Assembly (NCBI GenBank): GCA_036376775.1
Contig: DASUZP010000049.1
Location: forward strand, 1-38,353
Direction: 5' to 3'
DNA: 38,353 nucleotides
Source of the DNA: VRUE01 sp036376775
GTDB taxonomy: Bacteria; Actinomycetota; Thermoleophilia; Solirubrobacterales; 70-9
In this document: piece by piece, positions 31,050 to 37,545 of the stretch
How the letters are laid out: each line of letters opens with the position of its first letter
Position numbering within the stretch: position 1 is the stretch's first letter
Notes under the pieces: generated by a model
Told to the model about the DNA's origin: nothing
What the model saw: only the letters and a program-made list of their open reading frames with translations
Databases searched by the model: none
Program-made: the position numbers and the translations under genes

Positions 31050-32527
31050 TGTCCGACCTGTTGGAAATGAGCGTCGCGGAGGCGGCGACGCGGATCCAGG
31101 CGGTCGAGCTTTCTCGCGAGGAGTATTTCGACGCTTGGCGCGACGCCGCGGCGGGCGACGAGCTCAATTCCTATCTCTGGCGCGCGGAGGACCGGGCGGT
31201 GCAGAGCGACGGCGCTCTGGCGGGCGTCCCAGTCGCGGTCAAGGATCTCTTCTGCACCGAGGCGATCCCGACCACCGCGGGCTCTCGCATCCTCGAGGGC
31301 CATCGGCCGCTCTACACGGCGACGGCGGTGCGCAGGCTGACCGAGGCCGGCGCGGAGGTGCTCGGCAAGACCAACATGGACGAGTTTGCGATGGGGTCCT
31401 CGAACGAGAACTCCGCTTACGGGCCCGTCCTCAATCCCTGGGACCGCGGTCGGGTGCCGGGTGGCTCATCCGGGGGGTCGGCGGCCGTCGTCGCCGGCGG
31501 CCTCGCGCCCTGCGCGATCGGCACCGACACCGGCGGCTCGATCCGCCAGCCGGCGGCACTCTGCGGCATTGTCGGTCTGAAGCCGACCTACGGAGCCGTC
31601 TCGCGCTACGGGATGATCGCCTTCGCCTCCTCGCTGGACCAGTGCGGACCGCTGACGCGCGACGTGACCGACGCGGCGCTGCTGCTCGCCGCGATGCAGG
31701 GAAAAGATCGCTGCGACTCGACCTCGGTCGGGATCGAGGGTGGGGTCGAGGCGCCCAGCCGCGAGGATTTGAGCGGGCTTCGCTTCGCCGTGCCGGCCGA
31801 GTTGGCCGGGGACGCCATCGAGCCTGGCGTCCGGGAGGTGTTCGAGGCGACGCTGAAGCGGATCGAGGCGCTCGGCGGCGAGATCGCCGAGGTGGCGCTG
31901 CCGCACGCCGAGCACGGCATCTCGGCCTACTACGTGATCGCGCCGGCCGAGGCCTCGTCCAACCTCGCCCGCTACGACGGGGTCCGCTACGGGATGCGAG
32001 CCGAGGCGGACGGGGATGTGGTCGAGATGTACGAAACGACCCGCGCGGCAGGCTTCGGCGCCGAGGTCAAGCGCCGCATCATGCTCGGCACCTATGCCCT
32101 CTCCTCGGGCTATTACGACGCCTACTACGGGCGAGCCCAGCGGGTGCGGACGAAGATCGCCGAGGACTTCGCCGCTGCCTTCGACCGGTTCGACTTCGTC
32201 GTCACGCCGACCTCGCCTTCGGTCGCCTTCGGCCTCGGCGAGAAGACCGGCGACCCGCTGGCGATGTACATGAACGACTTCTTCACCGTGCCGATGAGCT
32301 TGGCCGGAATCCCGGCGATCTCGATCCCGGCCGGCCTTGCCGAGCCCGACGGCGGCGGGCCGCAGTTGCCGGTCGGCTTCCAGATCGCGGCCCCGGCGTT
32401 CGGCGAGCAGAAGCTGCTCGAGGCGGCCCACGCTCTCGAGCAGGCGATCGACTTCCGTTCCAGTGCGCCTTTTCCACTCACTGGGAGGGAAAGGCGCACT
32501 GGAAGCGAGGGCGACGCCGATGGCTGA
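31049..32527 (+). CDS. gatA: Asp-tRNA(Asn)/Glu-tRNA(Gln) amidotransferase subunit A
   Basis: A 492-residue amidase-signature subunit that releases ammonia from glutamine for transamidation of misacylated tRNA. The triad is Lys65 (VAVKDLF), a cis-Ser at about 140 (GGSSGGSAA) and nucleophile Ser164 (DTGGSIRQPAA). The last 25 residues or so (after ALEQAIDF) are unusual: they are encoded by a strong hairpin (32458-32504) and look like a non-native tail. The stop overlaps gatB by 8 bases (ATGGCTGA). A paralogous amidase lies in the dap block of the same window. Confidence 0.96.
   Translation: MSDLLEMSVAEAATRIQAVELSREEYFDAWRDAAAGDELNSYLWRAEDRAVQSDGALAGVPVAVKDLFCTEAIPTTAGSRILEGHRPLYTATAVRRLTEAGAEVLGKTNMDEFAMGSSNENSAYGPVLNPWDRGRVPGGSSGGSAAVVAGGLAPCAIGTDTGGSIRQPAALCGIVGLKPTYGAVSRYGMIAFASSLDQCGPLTRDVTDAALLLAAMQGKDRCDSTSVGIEGGVEAPSREDLSGLRFAVPAELAGDAIEPGVREVFEATLKRIEALGGEIAEVALPHAEHGISAYYVIAPAEASSNLARYDGVRYGMRAEADGDVVEMYETTRAAGFGAEVKRRIMLGTYALSSGYYDAYYGRAQRVRTKIAEDFAAAFDRFDFVVTPTSPSVAFGLGEKTGDPLAMYMNDFFTVPMSLAGIPAISIPAGLAEPDGGGPQLPVGFQIAAPAFGEQKLLEAAHALEQAIDFRSSAPFPLTGRERRTGSEGDADG
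32458..32504. repeat. Long hairpin inside the 3' end of gatA
   Basis: TTCCAGTGCGCCTTTTCC faces GGGAAAGGCGCACTGGAA, pairing at about 16 of 18 positions with an 11-base loop. It encodes part of the GatA C-terminal tail (SAPFPLTGRERRTGS), then gatB begins 15 bases later. It may modulate gatA/gatB coupling, or be a small inserted palindrome. The outer stem GTGCGCCTT/AAGGCGCAC resembles the palindrome at 15849-15889. Confidence 0.7.
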
Positions 32528-33956
32528 GCTCGAGGCCGTGATCGGGCTCGAGATTCACGTCCAGCTCTCGACCCGGACGAAGATGTTCTGCGGCTGCGCG
32601 CTCTCCTTCGGCGACGAGCCGAACGTCCACACCTGCCCGGTCTGCCTGGCTCATCCCGGAGTGCTCCCTGTGCCCAACGAGGAGGCGATCCGCTACGGGC
32701 TGAAGATCGCCGCGGCGCTGGAGTGCGATGTCGCCCCCCGCTCGATCTTCCACCGCAAGAACTACTTCTATCCCGACAACCCGAAGGCGTACCAGATCAG
32801 CCAGTACGACCTGCCGCTGGCCGTCGACGGCAAACTCGGCGGGATTCGCATCCATCGCGCCCATCTCGAGGAGGACGCGGCGAAGACGATTCACGTCGGC
32901 GAGTCGGGGCGCATCCACGGCTCCGGTGCCTCGCTGGTCGACTTCAACCGTGGCGGCACCCCCCTGGTCGAGATCGTCACCGAGCCCGATCTGCGCAGCG
33001 CGGCGCAGGCCGGCGCCTGGGCGCGTCTGCTGCGCACCACCGTGCGTCAGCTCGAGGTCTCCGACGTCAACATGGAGGAGGGCAGCCTGCGGATCGACGC
33101 CAATGTCTCGGTGCGGCCGGCCGGCAGCGATGCCCTCGGGACCAAGACCGAGCTGAAGAACATGAACAGCTTCCGCTTCCTCGAACGTGGGATCGAGGCC
33201 GAGCTGGCGCGGCAACGCGAGCTGGTCGAGGCGGGGGGGACGGTGGTGCAGGAGACCCTCCACTTCCACCCCGAGGACGGCTCGCTGACGGCGCTGCGCT
33301 CGAAGGAGGAGGCGCACGACTACCGCTACTTCCCCGAGCCCGATCTGGTGCCGCTGGCGCCGACCGAGGCAATGCTGCGCGAGGCGCGGGAGTCGTTGCC
33401 GGAGCTGCCCGAGGCGCGGATGCGGCGCTACGAGGACGAGCTCGGGCTTTCGGCGGAGAACGCCGCCCAGCTCGCGGCGGATCCCGAGGAGGCCGCCTAC
33501 TTCGAAGCGGTCTGCGAGGAGGCGACCGGCGCGGAAGCCCAGGTGGTCGCCAACTGGGTGACGGGCGAGCTGGCCGCGGCGCTGCGCCAGGCCGATGCCG
33601 GTGCGGCTGCGGACTCGAAGGTCGCCCCGGCTGCCCTGGCCACGCTTGTCGCGATGGTCGGCGAGAAGAAGATCTCGCACGGCAGCGGCAAGCAGGTGCT
33701 GGCGGCGCTGGTGGCCGAAGGCGGCGACCCTGCGGCGATCGTCGAGCGCGATGGTCTCGCCCAGATCTCCGACAGCGGCGAGCTGGAGTCGATAGTCGCC
33801 GCCGCGGTCGAGGCCAACCCAGCGGCTGTCGAGCAGATCCGCGCCGGCAACCAGAAGGCGATCGGCGCGATCGTCGGCGCGGTGATGAAGGAGACCAAGG
33901 GCCGCGCCGACGGCGGCGAGGTCAACCGTCTGATCAAGGAGAAGCTGGGCGCCTGA
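32520..33956 (+). CDS. gatB: Asp-tRNA(Asn)/Glu-tRNA(Gln) amidotransferase subunit B
   Basis: A 478-residue GatB, the subunit that binds misacylated tRNA, activates the Glu/Asp side chain with ATP and accepts ammonia from GatA. The ATG at 32520 gives MAELEAVIGLEIHVQLST, the standard N-terminus. A zinc site is formed by Cys24, Cys26, Cys39 and Cys42 (MFCGCALSF...HTCPVCL). YFYPDNPKAYQISQYDLPL and the C-terminal tail domain (ANWVTGEL ... KGRADGGEVNRLIKEKLG) are present. The enzyme with GltX points to indirect Gln-tRNA (and possibly Asn-tRNA) synthesis. Confidence 0.96.
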   Translation: MAELEAVIGLEIHVQLSTRTKMFCGCALSFGDEPNVHTCPVCLAHPGVLPVPNEEAIRYGLKIAAALECDVAPRSIFHRKNYFYPDNPKAYQISQYDLPLAVDGKLGGIRIHRAHLEEDAAKTIHVGESGRIHGSGASLVDFNRGGTPLVEIVTEPDLRSAAQAGAWARLLRTTVRQLEVSDVNMEEGSLRIDANVSVRPAGSDALGTKTELKNMNSFRFLERGIEAELARQRELVEAGGTVVQETLHFHPEDGSLTALRSKEEAHDYRYFPEPDLVPLAPTEAMLREARESLPELPEARMRRYEDELGLSAENAAQLAADPEEAAYFEAVCEEATGAEAQVVANWVTGELAAALRQADAGAAADSKVAPAALATLVAMVGEKKISHGSGKQVLAALVAEGGDPAAIVERDGLAQISDSGELESIVAAAVEANPAAVEQIRAGNQKAIGAIVGAVMKETKGRADGGEVNRLIKEKLGA

Positions 33957-33992
33957 GGGGGAGAGTTTCCGCCGCTGTGTCCTTGACCCGGC

Positions 33993-34082
33993 GTGGATAA
34001 CGATACGGCGGTGGTCCTCGTGGCCAACGCGGGTGTCATGCGGGCGCTGATCGCGCTCGCGTCGAAGCTCGCGGATCGCTAG
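33993..34082 (+). CDS. Possible small protein (29 residues)
   Basis: A GTG-initiated frame encodes a 29-residue amphipathic peptide (VVLVANAGVMRALIALASKLADR is its C-terminal part, here shown only to convey composition as two pieces VVLVANAGVM and RALIALASKLADR). It lies 36 bases after gatB and ends 20 bases before the terminator hairpin. No convincing ribosome-binding site is seen. It could be a real short gene or chance. The rest of the gatB-to-IS gap (33957-34254) holds only the terminator and a relic repeat end. Confidence 0.25.
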   Translation: MDNDTAVVLVANAGVMRALIALASKLADR

Positions 34083-34101
34083 AGGAGGCGCCGCAATAAG
34101 A

Positions 34102-34132
34102 AACGGCCCCGGGAGTAACGCCCGGGGCCGTT
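34102..34132 (+). terminator. Terminator hairpin after gatCAB
   Basis: AACGGCCCCGGG (34102-34113) pairs perfectly with CCCGGGGCCGTT (34121-34132) across a 7-base loop. Only a short weak T tract follows (TTCAAC), so it may terminate transcription without a U-run or act in mRNA 3' end protection. Confidence 0.75.
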
Positions 34133-34230
34133 CAACAAATGTGGATACCAATACCTGGCCGAAACTTTAACGCTTCATGCGAGGAGGCGACGGGTTGGCC
34201 GGTGGGGACCGAAGGGGCGGATGGATTTTA

Positions 34231-34254
34231 CCCTGTATCAAGTGCACACTCGTG
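34231..34254 (+). repeat. Relic right end of a related IS1595-type element
   Basis: CCCTGTATCAAGTGCACAC... aligns without gaps to the right terminal repeat of the complete element (37474-37497), about 16 of 24 matching. The 14 bases before it (GGCGGATGGATTTTA) also resemble the inner flank there (GGCGGCGGAATTTAG). It ends exactly at the left copy of CCTTCCGT. It appears to be what remains of an older insertion at this site. Confidence 0.5.
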
Positions 34255-34262
34255 CCTTCCGT

Positions 34263-34286
34263 GGGGATTGTGTACTTCACGCAGGG
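34263..34286 (+). repeat. Left terminal inverted repeat of the IS element
   Basis: 24 bases, starting GGGGATTGTGTACTTC and ending GCAGGG. It is identical to the complement of 37474-37497. CCTTCCGT, the target duplication, precedes it directly. Confidence 0.93.
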
Positions 34287-34305
34287 TCGCGCCCGATGCT
34301 GAATC

Positions 34306-34311
34306 TAGACT
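34306..34311 (+). promoter_or_regulatory. Possible leaderless -10 box of the IS-borne membrane protein gene
   Basis: TAGACT is followed after 6 bases by the GTG at 34318. It lies inside the element, so the passenger gene carries its own promoter. Confidence 0.4.
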
Positions 34312-34317
34312 TGCGGC

Positions 34318-34950
34318 GTGGGGATTGCTGACAGCGCCAAGGCCTTTTTCGTCGGCCCCGTGTGGAGGCTTGGTGGTGCCGTGAGCGGCCTTGTCGGTGC
34401 TGTGGGTCTAGTTCAGGCGTTGGATGATCAGTCGTTGGACACGCTTTGGAAGTGGCTGTTCCTTGCGTCGCTGGCTCTTGTCGCTGCTGCCTTCTGGAGC
34501 TTCCATCGAAGCCGGGTGCAGATGGAGGCAAAGAAACAGTTGCTGCCTCACCAGATTGACGATCTTCAGCGCGAGGGGAAAGTCCTTTTGGCCGAGCTGG
34601 AAGCGCCAGCGGAACCTGAAGTCAAAAACGGGGTAACGACGATCTCTGGCGAGTGGGCGTCGGACGAATGGTGGGACAAGGTCGAAGCCTTTGAAAAGCG
34701 CATCCGTGGCCTATTCATCGAGAGGTACCCAGCGCTTCTATCCGACTACGCAAATGGAGCTAACGAGCATCTTCGGAAGCGGCGAGAGGCGACAGAGGCG
34801 GAGGCGAGCGATGAGGACAAGCGCTCAACCCCGCAGAAAGTGCTGGCCATGGCAAACGAGATGCGAAGCGGCCCTGCGAGACGGATGGAAGCCAGTCTCG
34901 AAGGTCTCACTGCGGCTCGTCACCGCGTGGGCACGGCAGAATCTATCTAG
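34318..34950 (+). CDS. IS-borne membrane-anchored protein of unknown function
   Basis: A 210-residue protein starting at a GTG. Two hydrophobic segments lie near the N-terminus (VWRLGGAVSGLVGAVGLVQAL and WLFLASLALVAAAFWSF, about residues 15-60). A soluble, charged, probably helical domain of about 150 residues follows, with a Trp-rich spot (GEWASDEWWDKVEAFEKRI) and a Lys/Glu-rich segment. No family recognised. Base composition is lower in GC than native genes. It is the first gene inside the left end of the element, reading inward. Confidence 0.75.
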   Translation: MGIADSAKAFFVGPVWRLGGAVSGLVGAVGLVQALDDQSLDTLWKWLFLASLALVAAAFWSFHRSRVQMEAKKQLLPHQIDDLQREGKVLLAELEAPAEPEVKNGVTTISGEWASDEWWDKVEAFEKRIRGLFIERYPALLSDYANGANEHLRKRREATEAEASDEDKRSTPQKVLAMANEMRSGPARRMEASLEGLTAARHRVGTAESI

Positions 34951-34979
34951 TTCATACAGGGCGTCCGATGCCGCAGATA

Positions 34980-35108
34980 CTATTTAGAGGATGGCTTTCG
35001 GCTTTCTAGCGCGGTTTTCTTCGCTTCCTCCCGGACCTTTTTCGGGAACAATTTCTTCATCGTCTCCTCATCGGTCAGCTCTCGCGCTTTTTTCTTCCTG
35101 CGGGGCAT
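34980..35108 (-). CDS. IS-associated small basic protein (42 residues)
   Basis: Encodes MPRRKKKARELTDEETMKKL followed by FPKKVREEAKKTALESRKPS and a short end. Similar short basic proteins are, from memory, often found divergent from ISXO2-type transposases. Its ATG (35108-35106) overlaps the transposase ATG (35107-35109) in the palindrome CATG, so the two genes are head to head with overlapping start codons. It may bind DNA or regulate the transposase; its function is unknown. Confidence 0.7.
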   Translation of the reverse strand: MPRRKKKARELTDEETMKKLFPKKVREEAKKTALESRKPSSK

Positions 35109-36009
35109 GGCTATGAACCTTCCTGATCTGATCGAGCAGTTCCGCTCTGAGGACAAGTGCCGGGAATATCTTGAAGACCTCCGCTGGCCGAACGGGGTCC
35201 GGTGTCCACGCTGTGGGGACAAATCGGTCTCGAAGATCGAGAAGCGCAACCAGTGGGAGTGCAACGGGACTTCATGCCGCTACCAATTCTCCGTGACGGC
35301 GGGGACGGTCTTCCATGATTCCCATCTTCCTCTCTGGAAATGGTTCCTGGCGATCTACCTGATCGGGGAGTCCAAGAAGGGGATCAGCGGCAAGCAGCTT
35401 CAACGCACCCTCGGCGTCAGCTACAAAACCGCTTGGTATCTCGGGCACCGCATCCGCTCGGCGATGGAGGAAGACTCGCCCGTGCCGCTGCGAGGGATCG
35501 TGGAGATCGACGAGACCTGGATCGGCGGGAAACATCGGCGCTACAAAGGCAAAGCCAAAGACAACAAGTCGATGGTGCTTGGCGCGGTGCAGCGCGACGG
35601 CGATCTTCGCCTTGAGATCCGCAAGGGACCGGGCCGCGAGTCCAAAGTCTCCTACCGGGGATTCGTTGAGGACGTGGTCCACGACAAAGCGAAGTTCATC
35701 TTCACCGACTCCGATAGCTCTTGGGGCGAAATGACCGACTGGGACACGACCCATCGGAAAGTCAACCACCGCGAAGAAGAGTGGGTCCGGGGAATCGTCC
35801 ACACGAACACCATCGAGGGCGTCTGGAGCCTGCTCAAGCGCTCCGTAGTCGGCACCTACCACCAGCTATCGGCGAAGCACCTGCCCGCCTACCTGGACGA
35901 GATGGCCTTCCGCTTCAACAACCGCGACAACCCTTATCTTTTTCGAGACACGCTGCTGCGGATGATCGAGGGCGAGACGTTGCCCTACGCAGAGTTGGTG
36001 GAGAGTTAG
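35107..36009 (+). CDS. IS1595-family transposase (ISXO2-like DDE domain)
   Basis: A 300-residue transposase. An N-terminal zinc ribbon has Cys33, Cys36, Cys52 and Cys57 (CPRCGDK ... ECNGTSC). The ISXO2-like catalytic core follows with Asp135 (VEIDETWIGG), a second Asp at 201 or 203 (FIFTDSDSSW) and the HTNTIEGVWSLLKR motif (Asn234, Glu237) near the end. The protein looks complete, so the element could be active. Its stop overlaps the stop of the convergent 309-residue gene by two bases. The ATG at 35107 is used; one at 35113 is possible. Confidence 0.94.
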   Translation: MAMNLPDLIEQFRSEDKCREYLEDLRWPNGVRCPRCGDKSVSKIEKRNQWECNGTSCRYQFSVTAGTVFHDSHLPLWKWFLAIYLIGESKKGISGKQLQRTLGVSYKTAWYLGHRIRSAMEEDSPVPLRGIVEIDETWIGGKHRRYKGKAKDNKSMVLGAVQRDGDLRLEIRKGPGRESKVSYRGFVEDVVHDKAKFIFTDSDSSWGEMTDWDTTHRKVNHREEEWVRGIVHTNTIEGVWSLLKRSVVGTYHQLSAKHLPAYLDEMAFRFNNRDNPYLFRDTLLRMIEGETLPYAELVES

Positions 36010-36935
36010 GCCGCTTCTACCTCGGGGTCGTCGCCATCATCTAGGTTCAACTGCTCACTGCCTTTGATGTGTTCGAGCACTTCAGCGATGGAGTATTCGC
36101 TCCGTAGCTTCCCGTCTTTCGTGGACTGGACGATCCGCGTTCGACAGCGCAGCATGTCGCCCTTTCGAAATGCCTCACCACGATTGACCCGATCCAGAAA
36201 ACCTTCGTCCTCGATCGCCACGGGGAACGTGATCGTGCCGTCGCTAACTCGCCATTTGTTTCCCTCGCTGAAGCTCAGCGAAACGAGCGTGACGAGCATC
36301 ATCCGTTCTTCGACCAGCTCATTCTCATCGCCGTCCGAGGGCACTTCGAAGGCCTCAATGTCCTCCACCGCAATCTCCACTGGCTCATCTGCTGGGCCGG
36401 GCTGGAACTCGACCCGGTTGATACCGCTGCGCTTAAGGGGCGCGACGCTTTCTTTAGCGGCCTTGCGGACATTCCGATTGCGGTAGAGCTTCAGCGTCCC
36501 GGTGGGGACTTCAAGCGTCGTCTCGTCGTCAAGCACGATTCTCATCAGGTCCGGGTTATCCGGACTTCCCTCCGCGGTTTTGATCGTTCGGCGGCGGAGA
36601 AACTTGATGAGCTTGAAAAGGCCCATGCCCAGGGTTCCTCCGCCGAGCACGAGAGCCTCTAGATTCGAGAGGGCCGTCGAGCCATCGGCCGTCAGCATGT
36701 CGACAACCTGATCCCACATTCCGTCCGCGCTCAGGATCAGGTGAACGTCGAAGGAGCCTTTCTCGGTCGCCTTAACGTCGAGGGTTGGAGGTGGGAGCTC
36801 CGGGTAAAGGTCGGCGCTTGCCTCCTTGAATAGTTCCCCAAGCGCAAGCAGCGCAGGGGCCAGATCGCGCACGGGCATCCGCCCGTCATCGAGCGCGGGT
36901 CCGTCGTAGTTAACCCCAAAGGTCGTCTCTGCCAT
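36006..36935 (-). CDS. IS-borne 309-residue protein of unknown function
   Basis: Read from the ATG at 36935 (MAETTFGVNYDGPALDDGRM); a TTG three codons earlier is possible. The N-terminal 90 residues contain VRDLAPALLALGELFKEASA and FDVHLILSADGMWDQVV, a recognisable but unnamed pattern that I have a sense of having seen in other mobile-element proteins. A Gly-rich hydrophobic stretch (LEALVLGGGTLGMGLFKLIKFL) may be a membrane or amphipathic segment. The C-terminal half looks like beta-rich modules (DETTLEVPTGTLKLYRNRNV; KWRVSDGTITFPVAIEDE), ending acidic. No catalytic motif identified. It converges with the transposase stop to stop. Confidence 0.75.
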   Translation of the reverse strand: MAETTFGVNYDGPALDDGRMPVRDLAPALLALGELFKEASADLYPELPPPTLDVKATEKGSFDVHLILSADGMWDQVVDMLTADGSTALSNLEALVLGGGTLGMGLFKLIKFLRRRTIKTAEGSPDNPDLMRIVLDDETTLEVPTGTLKLYRNRNVRKAAKESVAPLKRSGINRVEFQPGPADEPVEIAVEDIEAFEVPSDGDENELVEERMMLVTLVSLSFSEGNKWRVSDGTITFPVAIEDEGFLDRVNRGEAFRKGDMLRCRTRIVQSTKDGKLRSEYSIAEVLEHIKGSEQLNLDDGDDPEVEAA

Positions 36936-37072
36936 AGCGCGCAAGGTGGCTACTCCCTGCCAGGCCTCGTAGGCGACCCTGGGGCGTACCCGGCGAGCAT
37001 CCTTACGTTTGCAAAGGGAGATGTCAATTGGGCAGCCTTTCTGGCACTACTAGTTTCAAGGTAACCCCCGAC

Positions 37073-37366
37073 CTAGACGCCGCTCTCAATGATCTCGATG
37101 AAGCGCAGCGCGGCTGCCGTGGGGAGGACGCGGCCTGAGCCGATCTCGACCAGCCCCACGCCGGTCAGGTCCCGCACCGCCCGCTCAACGGCATCCGGCC
37201 TCTTGAAATACCTGGGCTGGGAGTCGAGCGAGCGGGCGAGATGGGGGATCGTGAGGTGGTCCGGGTGAATGGTCAGGACGAACGTCATAACGACCGCCTG
37301 ATCGCGGACATCTTGAATGTGGTCCTGCGAGCGCTTTGAGCGCCTGCCATTAGCCTGATGATGCAT
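37073..37366 (-). CDS. IS-borne small winged-helix-like protein
   Basis: A 97-residue protein from the ATG at 37366. After a basic lead (MHHQANGRRSKRSQD), VVMTFVLTIHPDHLTIPHLARSL and ERAVRDLTGVGLVEIGSGRVLPTAAALRFIEII look like a winged-helix fold. Such proteins are plausible repressors of mobile-element genes. It is the gene next to the right terminal repeat, transcribed inward. The gap 36936-37072 before the 309-residue gene, and 37367-37473 to the repeat, show nothing else I can name. Confidence 0.6.
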   Translation of the reverse strand: MHHQANGRRSKRSQDHIQDVRDQAVVMTFVLTIHPDHLTIPHLARSLDSQPRYFKRPDAVERAVRDLTGVGLVEIGSGRVLPTAAALRFIEIIESGV

Positions 37367-37473
37367 GGGAAAGACCCCTTTCCTGTGCCAGGCCGGGGGC
37401 CGTTACAGCGGTGCCCCGGCCACTTTCTCTGATTGCGGCCAGGAAGCTAGGGGCGAGAGGCGGCGGAATTTAG

Positions 37474-37497
37474 CCCTGCGTGAAGTACACAATCCCC
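37474..37497 (-). repeat. Right terminal inverted repeat of the IS element
   Basis: 24 bases, the exact complement of 34263-34286, followed directly by the second CCTTCCGT (37498-37505). Confidence 0.93.
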
Positions 37498-37506
37498 CCT
37501 TCCGTA

Positions 37507-37531
37507 ACTTTGTAACACGTTGTTACAAAGT
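37507..37531. promoter_or_regulatory. Perfect palindromic operator before the NADH dehydrogenase-like gene
   Basis: Arms ACTTTGTAACA (37507-37517) and TGTTACAAAGT (37521-37531) are separated by CGT and match at all 11 positions. It sits 2 bases before the TAGCTT -10 box, over the -35 region, so a bound repressor would block transcription. The A/T content stands out from the GC-rich surroundings. The factor is unknown. Confidence 0.8.
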
Positions 37532-37533
37532 GC

Positions 37534-37539
37534 TAGCTT
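37534..37539 (+). promoter_or_regulatory. Possible leaderless -10 box of the NADH dehydrogenase-like gene
   Basis: TAGCTT is followed after 6 bases by the ATG at 37546. Confidence 0.45.
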
Positions 37540-37545
37540 TGGGCT

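Larger units (their letters stand above)
34263..37497 (+). mobile_element. Complete IS1595/ISXO2-type transposable element with passenger genes
   Basis: A 3,235-bp element bounded by identical 24-bp inverted repeats (34263-34286 and 37474-37497; outer end GGGGATTGTGTACTTC) and flanked by the 8-bp direct repeat CCTTCCGT at 34255-34262 and 37498-37505. An 8-bp duplication is the usual size for the IS1595 family. Inside are a DDE transposase with N-terminal zinc ribbon, a 42-residue basic protein divergent from it, a two-helix membrane protein, a 309-residue unknown protein and a 97-residue winged-helix-like protein. The interior has lower GC than the chromosome. The intact ends suggest a recent insertion; it lies 2 bases before the operator of the downstream dehydrogenase gene. 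Confidence 0.93.

Noticed and set aside
34139..34384. 81-codon plus-strand frame crossing the IS left end
   Set aside because: It spans the relic, the target duplication and the terminal repeat, has no family resemblance and unusual composition.
37507..37531. Rex redox-repressor site
   Set aside because: Rex sites have TTGTGAA-type arms with a 4-base spacer; here the arms and spacing differ, so the factor is left open.
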